Assembly: GCA_003162495.1 (NCBI GenBank)
Contig: PMOF01000212.1
Coordinates: 6,540 to 36,029 of the forward strand
Reading direction: 5' to 3'
DNA length: 29,490 nucleotides
Source: Acidobacteriaceae bacterium
GTDB taxonomy: Bacteria > Acidobacteriota > Terriglobia > Terriglobales > Acidobacteriaceae
Notes under the pieces: generated by a model
Told to the model about the DNA's origin: nothing
The model's input: the letters and a program-made list of their open reading frames with translations, nothing else
The model's database searches: none
Shown here: positions 22,309 through 29,114 of the stretch, piece after piece
How positions within the stretch are numbered: position 1 is the stretch's first letter
Layout of the letters: each line of letters opens with the position of its first letter
Program-made: the position numbers and the translations under genes

Positions 22309-22572
22309 TCACGCGGCCGGGGGCAGGCCGCTGAACGTGATGCAGCGGATAATTGCTTTATAGCACTCATCGCAGATCTTCGGGTCAGAGGCACCGGGGT
22401 ATTCGCCGCCCGCCAGCGCGGCCAGGGTCTGGGGACCGTCGCGGTGGCGCAGAAACACCTGCCCGCATTGGCCGCATTGCTCCAAGACAGACGTCGCGCT
22501 CGCCGGCCAGGCGCGATACGCGTTCGCAGTTGCATCGGGAAACAAGGGCAGGCGCTGCGTGTTCATGGGCAT
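22309..22572 (-). CDS. 87-aa zinc-finger protein
   Basis: The start is ATG 22572 with GAGG six bases upstream; ATG 22566 is two codons later. Two Cys pairs, CGQC (about residues 33-36) and CDEC (about 67-70), are separated by 30 residues, a spacing that suits a zinc ribbon or treble clef. CGQVF continues the first knuckle. Small zinc proteins in Mu-like phages (for example Com) regulate translation, but similarity to Com cannot be claimed. It is transcribed with the repressor or from an unseen promoter. Confidence 0.7.
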   Translation of the reverse strand: MPMNTQRLPLFPDATANAYRAWPASATSVLEQCGQCGQVFLRHRDGPQTLAALAGGEYPGASDPKICDECYKAIIRCITFSGLPPAA

Positions 22573-22621
22573 AACTTCCCTCTAGCCGCTGCGCGCGGCG
22601 AGTACCAGGGTTGGGTTGGAT

Positions 22622-22804
22622 TCAGCTCAGCAGTGCACTGAGGATCACGATAAGGAGCGCGAAGGCGCACAGCGCGCCGAGCACCGCCCAGAAGATGCCC
22701 GCCGAGGAAAGCGGCGCCGGTGGCCCCAGCTTCTTCTTCGCCCGTGCGGCTTCCCACTCCGCGTGCACGGTCGAGTTCGGATCGCGTGTGTCGAATAATG
22801 GCAT
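22622..22804 (-). CDS. 60-aa single-span membrane protein
   Basis: ATG 22804 lies 5 nt after the repressor stop; the longer frame overlaps the repressor end and is not preferred. A charged N-terminal half (TVHAEWEAARAKKKLG) precedes a long hydrophobic segment at the C-terminus (IFWAVLGALCAFALLIVILSALL). Topology suggests N-in with a C-terminal anchor. The tight spacing to the repressor suggests that lysogens may express it, making it a candidate for an exclusion-type protein; that is inference from position only. Confidence 0.65.
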   Translation of the reverse strand: MPLFDTRDPNSTVHAEWEAARAKKKLGPPAPLSSAGIFWAVLGALCAFALLIVILSALLS

Positions 22805-22809
22805 AGCTC

Positions 22810-23577
22810 TCACTCTCCGGCCGGGGGTGCGTCCCCGATCCACTTCAACACGCGCCCGACGATACTCCACGCTCCGGTGCGCTTCAGAAGCCGAACGCGG
22901 TGCTCGGCGTCCTCGTGAAGAGGCACAAGGAAATAAGTCGCGCCGTCCTTGCGCAGCGTCATCGGCTCGGCACCTGTCGGCGTGCGCACGGCGACAATGC
23001 AGCCCAGGAGCCGATCTGGGTCCGAGCGCGACACATCCACAAGTGCGATCATATCTCCGCCGATGAAAGGGGAAAGCTGCCCGCTAAAGCGTACCGCCTG
23101 GACATCCGAACCCCTAGGAAACCAGGTGGACGGGAGACTTAAAGCCAGTTCTACATTAGGTGCCTGCAATGCGTCCGGCGCCCCCAGCTTCTTTGGGTTA
23201 TTTAGAAGATGGATCGTAAAGGGCTCGTCCTTCACTGTTAATGCCTCAAAAGTGGGAGAGCCCTCGCGAAGGGTTTTCGCCACGACTTGCGTTGTCGCCT
23301 CCTGTATCTCGCGCAGCATGGGGCTCCCGGCAAAGAACTCGGGCGCCAGGCCGGCCTCTTCCAGGAAAAACAGCTTGTCTGCGCCTTCGGCTAGGTTCGC
23401 GATCTCGATCAGCGTCTCCGGCAGCGGGCGGCTCTTGCCGTTGAGCCATTTGGACACAGTGCCTTGATCGGTCCCAAGGGCGGCCGCGAAGTCTATTTGA
23501 TTCTTTACGCCAAGGCTCTCCTTCAGGGCCGCTAGACGGGCGGGGAGAGCGGCCGATTCTCTGCGTCGAAGGCCCAC
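22810..23577 (-). CDS. cI-like phage repressor, XRE HTH plus S24-type domain
   Basis: I place the start at GTG 23577 (255 aa), which has AGAGGA seven bases upstream; the frame continues 98 codons further but would cross the early promoter and the opposing gene. Residues about 18-65 are an XRE helix-turn-helix: KNQIDFAAALGTDQGTVSKWLNGKSRPLPETL. The C-terminal half has the LexA/S24 fold pattern (VRFSGQLSPFIGGDMIALV, then DPDRLLGCIVAV and WSIVGRVLKWIG). The S24 catalytic Ser is replaced in the GQLSP segment and the Lys position reads MTLRK with Thr, so self-cleavage looks lost. It is divergent from the early operon, as in Mu, and faces the inverted repeats at 23598-23633. Confidence 0.88.
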   Translation of the reverse strand: MGLRRRESAALPARLAALKESLGVKNQIDFAAALGTDQGTVSKWLNGKSRPLPETLIEIANLAEGADKLFFLEEAGLAPEFFAGSPMLREIQEATTQVVAKTLREGSPTFEALTVKDEPFTIHLLNNPKKLGAPDALQAPNVELALSLPSTWFPRGSDVQAVRFSGQLSPFIGGDMIALVDVSRSDPDRLLGCIVAVRTPTGAEPMTLRKDGATYFLVPLHEDAEHRVRLLKRTGAWSIVGRVLKWIGDAPPAGE

Positions 23578-23589
23578 GAGAAAATCCTC

Positions 23590-23618
23590 TTGACAAGATA
23601 TTCCATCGAGAATATGGT
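23590..23618 (+). promoter_or_regulatory. Early promoter (sigma70-like)
   Basis: TTGACA at 23590-23595, a 17-bp spacer and TATGGT at 23613-23618 form a near-consensus promoter on the + strand, with a predicted start of transcription near 23625. It faces the HTH gene and transposase operon. It lies between two divergent regulators and would be the target of the repressor. Confidence 0.75.
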
Positions 23619-23633
23619 TACTCGCATACTCTC
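23598..23633. promoter_or_regulatory. Operator candidates: overlapping inverted repeats
   Basis: A perfect inverted repeat ATATTC (23598-23603) / GAATAT (23610-23615), with a 6-bp spacer, lies between the -35 and -10 elements. A second, imperfect one overlaps it: GAGAATATG (23608-23616) and CATACTCTC (23625-23633), one mismatch, 8-bp spacer. Three half-sites spread over the promoter and predicted start point are what a dimeric HTH repressor would need to shut it. Confidence 0.65.
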
Positions 23634-23643
23634 GGAGTTCAAC

Positions 23644-23853
23644 TTGACCCTGCACAGAAAGACTACCCCACCAGAGCTTGAGCACGCCGCGCAATTCTAC
23701 GGAATTTACAGCCGGCTTGCTAAGAAACTCGGGGTCACCCCCCAGCATGTCCGCCACGTCGCTATTGGTTTGCGCAGCTCTAAGCGCGTGTCGGCGGCCA
23801 TAGATCGCGAGATTCGGCGCATTAAGAACAGCGCCTGCGAGAAGGCTGCGTGA
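23644..23853 (+). CDS. Small HTH protein, Ner-like regulator
   Basis: TTG 23644 with GGAG six bases upstream gives 69 aa. The frame opens earlier at TTG 23590, but 23590 and ATG 23614 lie inside the promoter itself. Residues about 16-55 form a helix-turn-helix: FYGIYSRLAKKLGVTPQHVRHVAIGLRSS, followed by a basic tail (REIRRIKNS). As the first gene of the early operon, it occupies the place of Mu ner, which dampens early and repressor transcription. No Ner family match can be claimed from sequence; the role is positional. It overlaps the next ATG (TGATG). Confidence 0.8.
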   Translation: MTLHRKTTPPELEHAAQFYGIYSRLAKKLGVTPQHVRHVAIGLRSSKRVSAAIDREIRRIKNSACEKAA

Positions 23854-24320
23854 TGAGGGAGAAGCCAGCATTTCAAAAGCCTGACACCGCGCCGGTCCCG
23901 ATGTCGATGGCTCTCTTTCCAGATAATTCCTCCAACAACGCCGTCCCTGGCGGCCTCAACGATGAAGCGCTCGTGCGCGAAGTCATCTCCGAAGCCATCA
24001 AGCGCAGCGGCAAGAGCAGGGAGCAGATCGCCGAGGAGATGGCGCGCAGCCTGGCGCGGCCGGTGACGGCGCGCATGATCACCGCTTTCACCTCGGAAAC
24101 CAAAGAACAGCACCGCTGGCCGGGAGCCTGGGACCGCGCCTTCTGCGCCGCGGTGGGCGATACGCGCCTCTTGTTCTGCCGCGTCGAGCTGGCCGGCTTT
24201 CACGTTATCGACAACGCGGAGCTGGAGCTGCTCAGCCTGGGCCGCGAATACCTGCGCCAGAAGCGGGCCAGCGAAAAGGTGGCGCTGCTCGAAAAGCGCC
24301 TGCAGGGGATGGACCTATGA
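23853..24320 (+). CDS. 155-aa early protein upstream of transposase
   Basis: ATG 23853 shares a base with the preceding TGA; GTG 23850 one codon earlier is the alternative. Residues about 35-85 look like a HTH region with DNA-binding character (NDEALVREVISEAIKRSGKSREQIAEEMARSLARPVTARMI). A C-terminal helix with repeated Leu and Lys (LSLGREYLRQKRASEKVALLEKRL) may mediate oligomers. It ends in an ATGA overlap with a 44-aa gene. Proteins of this kind recur just before Mu-like transposases, but no function is named. A regulator is plausible. Confidence 0.78.
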   Translation: MREKPAFQKPDTAPVPMSMALFPDNSSNNAVPGGLNDEALVREVISEAIKRSGKSREQIAEEMARSLARPVTARMITAFTSETKEQHRWPGAWDRAFCAAVGDTRLLFCRVELAGFHVIDNAELELLSLGREYLRQKRASEKVALLEKRLQGMDL

Positions 24321-24451
24321 GCGCCCTCTGCTTCCTGCTCTGCACCTTCCCCGGCGCGGCCACGGTGGCCGTGCTGAGCACGCTGGTGCTTGCCGCCATT
24401 TACCTGAATTTGTACAAAACGTACAAAATTCGCCGGGAGCGTGGCCTGTGA
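24317..24451 (+). CDS. 44-aa membrane peptide
   Basis: A short frame starts at ATG 24317 (ATGA with the previous stop) and ends in TGA that overlaps the transposase GTG (GTGA). The first 30 residues are hydrophobic (LCFLLCTFPGAATVAVLSTL), and the end is basic (YKTYKIRRERG). It exactly fills the gap and is coupled to both neighbours. Function unknown. Confidence 0.65.
   Translation: MSALCFLLCTFPGAATVAVLSTLVLAAIYLNLYKTYKIRRERGL
24412..24428. repeat. Short direct repeat GTACAAAA
   Basis: GTACAAAA occurs at 24412-24419 and 24421-24428 (period 9), in an AT-rich patch just before the transposase start. The first copy is part of the palindrome TTGTACAA. It could be a protein-binding site or simply codes for the peptide's Tyr/Lys end. 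Confidence 0.4.
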
Positions 24452-26358
24452 GCACGCAACTAGCACTGGTTCTTCCCGCGCAGGCCGGTCACGCGGCCGC
24501 GCGGCCGCAAAGGGTAGCCTTGACCACTCCGGAGTCTCAGGCCCAGGCTGACACGCGCCTGGCCACCTTGCAGCCGATCCTTGACTACCAGGCCAACCAC
24601 ACCCGCTACGGCATGCTGCGGCTGCAGGACGGCACGCCGGTGACCAGCTTCTCGCGGATGGTTGCGTACGCCAGCGAGACCAGCGGCGTGAGCGCCGGCA
24701 CGCTCTACAACTGGCTGCGCGCCTACAAGAGCGGCGGCCTGCCCGCACTGGCCGATCGGCAGCGCAGTGATAAGGGAACGAGCCGCTTCTTCGACGCCCA
24801 TCCCAAAGCCGCGTGGCTGGCGGCTTACCTTTTTCTCGAATGCCGCGCCTCGGTCGCTGTGGCTCACGAGGCGATCTTGCGCGACGCGGCGCTGCTGGAG
24901 ATCCCAGACCAGGATCTGCCCAGCCGCGAAACGGTGCGCGCCTGGCTCCGGTCCATGCCGCCCTCGCTCACCGTCTACGCGCGCCTCGGCCGCAAGGCCT
25001 ACCGCGAGCGCATGGCGCCCTATCTCAAGCGCGGATTTACCGATGTCTACGCCAATCAAGTCTGGGTCCTGGATCACATGATCCACGACGCGGAAGTTTC
25101 GAACGACTGCTTTGACGATGCCGAGTTGGGCGCGCCGGTCAGGATTCGCTTCTCGGCCGCGCTCGACTACCGCTCGCGGATGTTCGTGGGCGCGAGCTGG
25201 TGCTGGGAAGGCAGCTCGCGGGCCATCGCCGCATGCATGCGCAGGGGGATTCTCAAATACGGACCACCGGAGGGCATTTATGTTGACAACGGCAAGGACT
25301 ACCGCAAGGTGGCGCGTGGAGCGCGACCGGGCTGCGTGGCTCAGGCGTCACTCGAACACCAAGCGCCGCTGGTTCCCTTGGGCTGGTGGGCGGCCGAGCT
25401 TGATTCCATCGCGGCGAGTGGTTTCCTCGCTCGGCTCGGCATCGCTGTTACTCACTGTCTGCCACACCACCCGCAATCGAAATGCGTAGAGCGGGCCTTC
25501 CGCACCGTCCACGAGCGCTTCGATAAATGCTGGCCGACTTACACCTCGGGCAGCCCCCTCACGCGGCATGAATCCACAGAGACGGCCATGATGCGGCACC
25601 GCAGCCTGATGAAAGCGGGGCGAGTTCAAGACAGCAAGCATCCGCTGGCCAGCCGCTTCATTCTCGGCTGCCTGGCGTGGCTGGAGGAATATGCCGACAC
25701 GGCGCACGAGGGCGAAGGCATGGACGGCGCGACGCCGCGGCAGATCTTCGAAGCCAACCTCAACCCCGATCAGAAGCCGGTTCCTGAATATGGCGCGCTG
25801 GCGCTGCTTATGGCCGAGCGGCAATCGCGCCTGGTGCGCGAGTGCGCGGTCACGCTCAACAAACGCCGCTACGTGCCCGTCGACCAGGAAGGCTGGGCGA
25901 TGATGCACGCGGAGAACGAGCGCGAGATCCTGGTGGCCTACGACACGGCCGATCTCGACAACGTGGCCGCGCTCGACCGCGACGGCGTGTTCCTGGCCTG
26001 GCTGCAGGCGGAGACGCTGACCCGCTTTGCGCCGTATGACAAGCGCACGCAAAACCAGATCGCCGACTCCATGGCCACGCGGCGGCGTCTGGAAAAAGGG
26101 AATAAGCAAGCCATCGAAGTGATTACCCGCGCGGCCCGCGCCAACGGCGCGCGCTCGCCGCTCGAAGCCATGGCCGAGCGCCTGCAGCTCTCTGCCGGGG
26201 AGACGGGCGCTGACCTGATCACCCAGCGGCGGCCGCGGCTTTCTTCAGACGGGGGCGCCGCCGATGACACCGAGCCCAAGAACACGCTGGTCCCCGGCGA
26301 AGCTGCCGACCGGCTTACAGAGATTTTGCGGAGGAACCGTGCCGATCGCTCTGAATAA
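24448..26358 (+). CDS. MuA-like DDE transposase
   Basis: This 636-aa protein uses GTG 24448 (GTGA overlap). Domains in order: an N-terminal HTH region (about 66-110, TLYNWLRAYKSGGLPALADR), a second HTH-like segment (140-170), a retroviral-integrase-type core (about 200-375) and a Mu-type C-terminal beta domain (about 445-500, CAVTLNKRRYVPVD). The catalytic triad is visible: D209 (VWVLDH), D280 (YVDNGKDY) and E348 (KCVERAFRTVHERF). The spacing matches MuA-type enzymes and length is close to MuA (663 aa). It cuts and joins phage ends during integration and replicative transposition. It is followed by its MuB-type partner. Active site intact. Confidence 0.95.
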   Translation: MSTQLALVLPAQAGHAAARPQRVALTTPESQAQADTRLATLQPILDYQANHTRYGMLRLQDGTPVTSFSRMVAYASETSGVSAGTLYNWLRAYKSGGLPALADRQRSDKGTSRFFDAHPKAAWLAAYLFLECRASVAVAHEAILRDAALLEIPDQDLPSRETVRAWLRSMPPSLTVYARLGRKAYRERMAPYLKRGFTDVYANQVWVLDHMIHDAEVSNDCFDDAELGAPVRIRFSAALDYRSRMFVGASWCWEGSSRAIAACMRRGILKYGPPEGIYVDNGKDYRKVARGARPGCVAQASLEHQAPLVPLGWWAAELDSIAASGFLARLGIAVTHCLPHHPQSKCVERAFRTVHERFDKCWPTYTSGSPLTRHESTETAMMRHRSLMKAGRVQDSKHPLASRFILGCLAWLEEYADTAHEGEGMDGATPRQIFEANLNPDQKPVPEYGALALLMAERQSRLVRECAVTLNKRRYVPVDQEGWAMMHAENEREILVAYDTADLDNVAALDRDGVFLAWLQAETLTRFAPYDKRTQNQIADSMATRRRLEKGNKQAIEVITRAARANGARSPLEAMAERLQLSAGETGADLITQRRPRLSSDGGAADDTEPKNTLVPGEAADRLTEILRRNRADRSE

Positions 26359-27328
26359 GAAAACGCGCCTGCAGGCGCTGGGGCTGCCCAGCGACGTGGA
26401 GATGATTCGCCGTGCCCGCGCCTTCGCTCTGCGCGCCGGCCTCACGTATAGCGAACTTGCTGACCTCGCCGGCATCAACGTCAACTCCTTCCGCGTCTGG
26501 ATCGCCGGCAACTACGACCGGCATCACAGTTGCGACAGCAACACTCTAATCGTCCGCGCGGCCATCAAAGCCGCGATCGACCGGCACGAGATTGAGAGCC
26601 AGCCGGCCGCGCCCGTGAATCACCACCCCACAGCCGAATATGAGGCGGTGCGCCGCTCGATGCTGGCCGCGCTGCGCAAGGGGACTGCCTTCCTGGTCGA
26701 CGGGCCGCCGGGAACGCAGAAGACTTACACCTTCCGCCGCGTGGCCGCGGAGATCGAAGCATCCAGGCAGGGCCGCGCTGTGTATGTCTATGCCCGCGTC
26801 GATCACGCGCCGCAGGCGTTCCTGACCGAGGCGTGCACCGAGGCCGGCATACCCAACCGCGGGACTATTGATCAATTGCTGCGCAAGCTGCGCTTCTTCC
26901 TGGGCGGCCAGCGCGCGCTGCTGATTGTGGATGAGGCGCAGCACCTGGGACTGAACGGATTGGAAGTCTTGCGCCAGCTCCTCGACACGCCGCCTTATTT
27001 CGGCGTGGTGCTGGGCGGCAGCCATGACTTGTCGATGCGGCTGCGCGATTGGCGTATGGAGCAGTGGCGCTCGCGCCTGCGGCGCAGCCACATGCTTATG
27101 GGCCTGAGCGCGGCCGAGGCGGGGCGCATCCTGAGCGCGGAGCTGGGCGCGATGCATCCGAGCGACGTGGCCCAGACCGTGGCCGATGCCACCGTTGAAG
27201 CGGTGCGCAACAAGAAGACCTTTCGCTACATCTCCGCACGCAATTTGTTCTTTGCCATTGAAGACGCGCGCGCGGCCATGGAAGAAGCTCGGCCGCCGGC
27301 GAACGAGAAAGTCGAGGCCATCGCATGA
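26339..27328 (+). CDS. MuB-like AAA+ ATPase (target-DNA activator)
   Basis: I place the start at GTG 26339 (329 aa), which follows GGAGGA and overlaps the transposase end by 20 nt; the longer frame (26264) reads transposase sequence out of frame. An N-terminal HTH segment lies at about 26-58 (RAFALRAGLTYSELADLAGINVNSFRVWIAG), as in MuB. The ATPase has Walker A GPPGTQKT (122-129) and Walker B LLIVDEAQH (194-202). Other expected parts include the sensor-like VVLGGSHDL. MuB selects target DNA and activates the transposase. Gene order A-B is conserved with Mu. Confidence 0.92.
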   Translation: MPIALNKKTRLQALGLPSDVEMIRRARAFALRAGLTYSELADLAGINVNSFRVWIAGNYDRHHSCDSNTLIVRAAIKAAIDRHEIESQPAAPVNHHPTAEYEAVRRSMLAALRKGTAFLVDGPPGTQKTYTFRRVAAEIEASRQGRAVYVYARVDHAPQAFLTEACTEAGIPNRGTIDQLLRKLRFFLGGQRALLIVDEAQHLGLNGLEVLRQLLDTPPYFGVVLGGSHDLSMRLRDWRMEQWRSRLRRSHMLMGLSAAEAGRILSAELGAMHPSDVAQTVADATVEAVRNKKTFRYISARNLFFAIEDARAAMEEARPPANEKVEAIA

Positions 27329-27645
27329 CTGAGAAATATATGACTCCGAAATCGCAGATCCCCGAATCGCTGCGCCGCATGCTGGAGGATGATCCGCTCC
27401 ACAATCCTTACCCGGAAACAATCCCGGCAACCGATCCTGTCCAGAGCCTGTGGCTCGCGCTGACGAACTGGACGCCCACCGATGCTCAGGTGCGCCACTG
27501 CACCGACTGGCTCCTGCGCGCGGGCGTGGTGGCCACCCGCATCCTCAATTTTTCCGTGATCGCGACCGCGCTTTATCTGGCGTTTGAGATCGGCCTGGCG
27601 TTCCTGCCCGGCGGCGCGGCCGCGCATGTGCTGGGGGGCCGCTGA
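27325..27645 (+). CDS. 106-aa early membrane protein
   Basis: ATG 27325 overlaps the MuB stop (ATGA). The N-terminal two-thirds is soluble with an acidic, Pro-containing start; the C-terminus carries one hydrophobic segment (about 67-95, VVATRILNFSVIATALYLAFEIGLAFL). No signal peptide is evident. It is coupled to the next gene by TGATG. Early membrane proteins of transposable phages can be toxic or exclude other phages (Mu kil is also in this place), but no similarity is claimed. Confidence 0.7.
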   Translation: MTEKYMTPKSQIPESLRRMLEDDPLHNPYPETIPATDPVQSLWLALTNWTPTDAQVRHCTDWLLRAGVVATRILNFSVIATALYLAFEIGLAFLPGGAAAHVLGGR

Positions 27646-27899
27646 TGGATGTCAACACCATCGCCTGCGACCTGTGCCTGCGGCAAAAGCAGGAGACCAA
27701 CCACTGGCTGGTCGAGGTCACACGGCCAGGCTTTGAGGGAATCATCTTCCAGCCGGCCGAGGCCACGGAACATCCGCGCAACCCGGACTTCATCTACAAG
27801 GACCTCTGCGGCCAGGAGTGCGCGCACAAGCGGCTCGGCCAATGGCTCGACGAACTCAACAGTGTTTTCAACGCACCCGATGAAAGTGTGACCGCATGA
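27645..27899 (+). CDS. 84-aa zinc-binding protein
   Basis: ATG 27645 overlaps the preceding stop (TGATG). CDLC (residues 8-11) and CGQEC (55-59) form a likely four-Cys zinc site. A C-terminal amphipathic helix (KRLGQWLDELNSVF) follows. It looks like a small zinc-ribbon DNA- or protein-binding module. No family is recognised. It ends in ATGA overlap with the Gam-like gene. Confidence 0.75.
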   Translation: MDVNTIACDLCLRQKQETNHWLVEVTRPGFEGIIFQPAEATEHPRNPDFIYKDLCGQECAHKRLGQWLDELNSVFNAPDESVTA

Positions 27900-28513
27900 C
27901 CCAGACCGCGAACCGGATAGACATGATCGACAACCTGACCAATACGGTGGCGCAGTGCGAGCGCTCCGCCGCCGACCGCCTGCCCGGAGAGGCAACCCTC
28001 GAAAGTTTCTTTGCGCGCCAGGCCCGGCCCACGCCGGAAGGCCTCGACGAGCTGGCCGAACGTTATAACGTCGCGAGGCTCAGCCTGGCGGCGCAGAGGG
28101 AACTCGTCGCGGGGCTCGAAGAGACGGCCATCGCCCTGGTCAATGCCTGGGGCGTGGTGGTGCCCCGCGCCGAGAAGTCGCGCCGCCTGACGGGCAAGCT
28201 CTCTGAGTTCACGGTCACCAAGGCCGACACGTTGACCATCGACGATAGCCGCGTGGAGACGCTTAAAGACGCGCTCTACGTGAACGGCTATGGCCCGTTC
28301 TTTCATAAGCTCTTCGCGGAGCGGAAGAAGTGGGAAGTCATCGAGGGCGCCGAGGCTCTATTTAAATCCGAGAGCCTGCCCAAGCGGCTCAGTGAGAAGG
28401 TGCTGAATCTCTGGGGCCGCTGCATCGGCGTGAAGGCCAAGAAGCCGTCACTGCGCGTCACGCTCGCCGACCCGGCCAAGCCGGCGAAGAAGGCAGCGAA
28501 GGAGAGCAAATGA
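27896..28513 (+). CDS. Gam-like host-nuclease inhibitor (DNA-end protector)
   Basis: This 205-aa protein starts at ATG 27896 (ATGA). The layout is like Mu Gam (174 aa): N-terminal coiled helices (LAAQRELVAGLEETAIALVNAWG), then a glycine turn and strands (RRLTGKLSEFTVTKADTLTID), helices including VETLKDAL, and a C-terminal end with LGRCIGVKAKKPSLRV that parallels Gam's closing segment. Mu Gam binds double-strand DNA ends and blocks RecBCD. The position two genes after MuB is close to the B-kil-gam order of Mu. The basic Ala/Lys tail (PAKPAKKAAKESK) is extra. Similarity is architectural, so certainty is moderate. Confidence 0.6.
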   Translation: MTQTANRIDMIDNLTNTVAQCERSAADRLPGEATLESFFARQARPTPEGLDELAERYNVARLSLAAQRELVAGLEETAIALVNAWGVVVPRAEKSRRLTGKLSEFTVTKADTLTIDDSRVETLKDALYVNGYGPFFHKLFAERKKWEVIEGAEALFKSESLPKRLSEKVLNLWGRCIGVKAKKPSLRVTLADPAKPAKKAAKESK

Positions 28514-28905
28514 ACGGTTCCAACACACGCGCCGTGCTGGCCTCCATGGCCGCCGTCCGCGCCCAATCGGAGCGCCACTACCCTGAGTGGCGCTCGCTGA
28601 AAAAAAACGCGTGGCCACAAGGATGCCTCGTTGCGATCGCGCAGCAACCGCCGCAAGGCGCAGCGCAAAGGCGGCCGCTGATGCCCATGTCCGTTCGCAA
28701 ACGAATCGAACTAATCGATAAGGCGCTCTATGCCGCCGCAACCCGCTCAAGCGATCTTAAGTCGCTCAACGGCGCGCGCAACCCTGCGGCCAGTCTCTAT
28801 CACGTCTCTGCACTTTTGCTCGATCTCCTCGAAGCGAACTTGCACGCCAAGACTCTTTCTATCCAATTCTCTAAGCAAGCGCCGCGGAAAGGCGGCCAGC
28901 GATGA
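28510..28905 (+). CDS. 131-aa early protein, possibly two fused or frameshifted genes
   Basis: ATG 28510 overlaps the previous stop (ATGA). The frame contains a run of eight A at 28600-28607. In the frame entered by dropping one A, the sequence continues with a basic end (HKDASLRSRSNRRKAQRKGGR) and stops at 28679-28681 in a TGATG that would start a second gene at ATG 28681 (MPMSVRKRIELIDKAL, 74 aa). The junction style equals that of neighbouring genes, so two genes with a homopolymer shift are possible; the single 131-aa reading is kept as the direct translation. The second half is helical and Leu-rich. Confidence 0.6.
   Translation: MNGSNTRAVLASMAAVRAQSERHYPEWRSLKKNAWPQGCLVAIAQQPPQGAAQRRPLMPMSVRKRIELIDKALYAAATRSSDLKSLNGARNPAASLYHVSALLLDLLEANLHAKTLSIQFSKQAPRKGGQR
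28600..28607 (+). other. Eight-A run at possible frameshift point
   Basis: Eight consecutive A interrupt a GC-rich gene. Third-position GC rises in the +1 frame after it, which ends at a TGATG junction. It may be an assembly or sequencing indel, or a slippage site. Confidence 0.45.
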
Positions 28906-29114
28906 TCGAGTCTTCTTTTCAGCTTCACTGCGACAAGTGCCGCGGGGTCTTCGTCGACGAGGGCGAAGCCTTTTTCGACGCGGCGATTCTCACTTTCGGA
29001 GAGGTCCGGAGGCTCGCCAGGGCACAAGGATGGAAGCGCTGGGATAGCCGGGACCTGTGCGCCAATTGCGCGCGCCTCGCCTTCGCTACCGTCGAGAAAG
29101 GCGGCCAGTTATGA
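28902..29114 (+). CDS. 70-aa zinc-ribbon protein
   Basis: ATG 28902 overlaps the preceding stop (ATGA). CDKC (residues 10-13) and CANC (about 53-56) bracket an acidic and helical middle, a usual zinc-ribbon plan. The text FTFG..RRLARAQGWKRWDSRDLCANCA resembles small phage zinc fingers that act beside host RNA polymerase or nucleic acids, but no family is named. It is coupled to the next gene by ATGA. Confidence 0.72.
   Translation: MIESSFQLHCDKCRGVFVDEGEAFFDAAILTFGEVRRLARAQGWKRWDSRDLCANCARLAFATVEKGGQL

Noticed and set aside
23590..23643. Earlier starts (TTG 23590, ATG 23614) for the small HTH gene
   Set aside because: Both fall inside the -35 and -10 elements of the promoter, upstream of the predicted transcript start. 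TTG 23644 has a ribosome site at the right distance.
23578..23871. 98-codon N-terminal extension of the repressor
   Set aside because: It would run through the early promoter and opposite the HTH gene. GTG 23577 has AGAGGA at 7 bases, and the HTH domain follows soon after.
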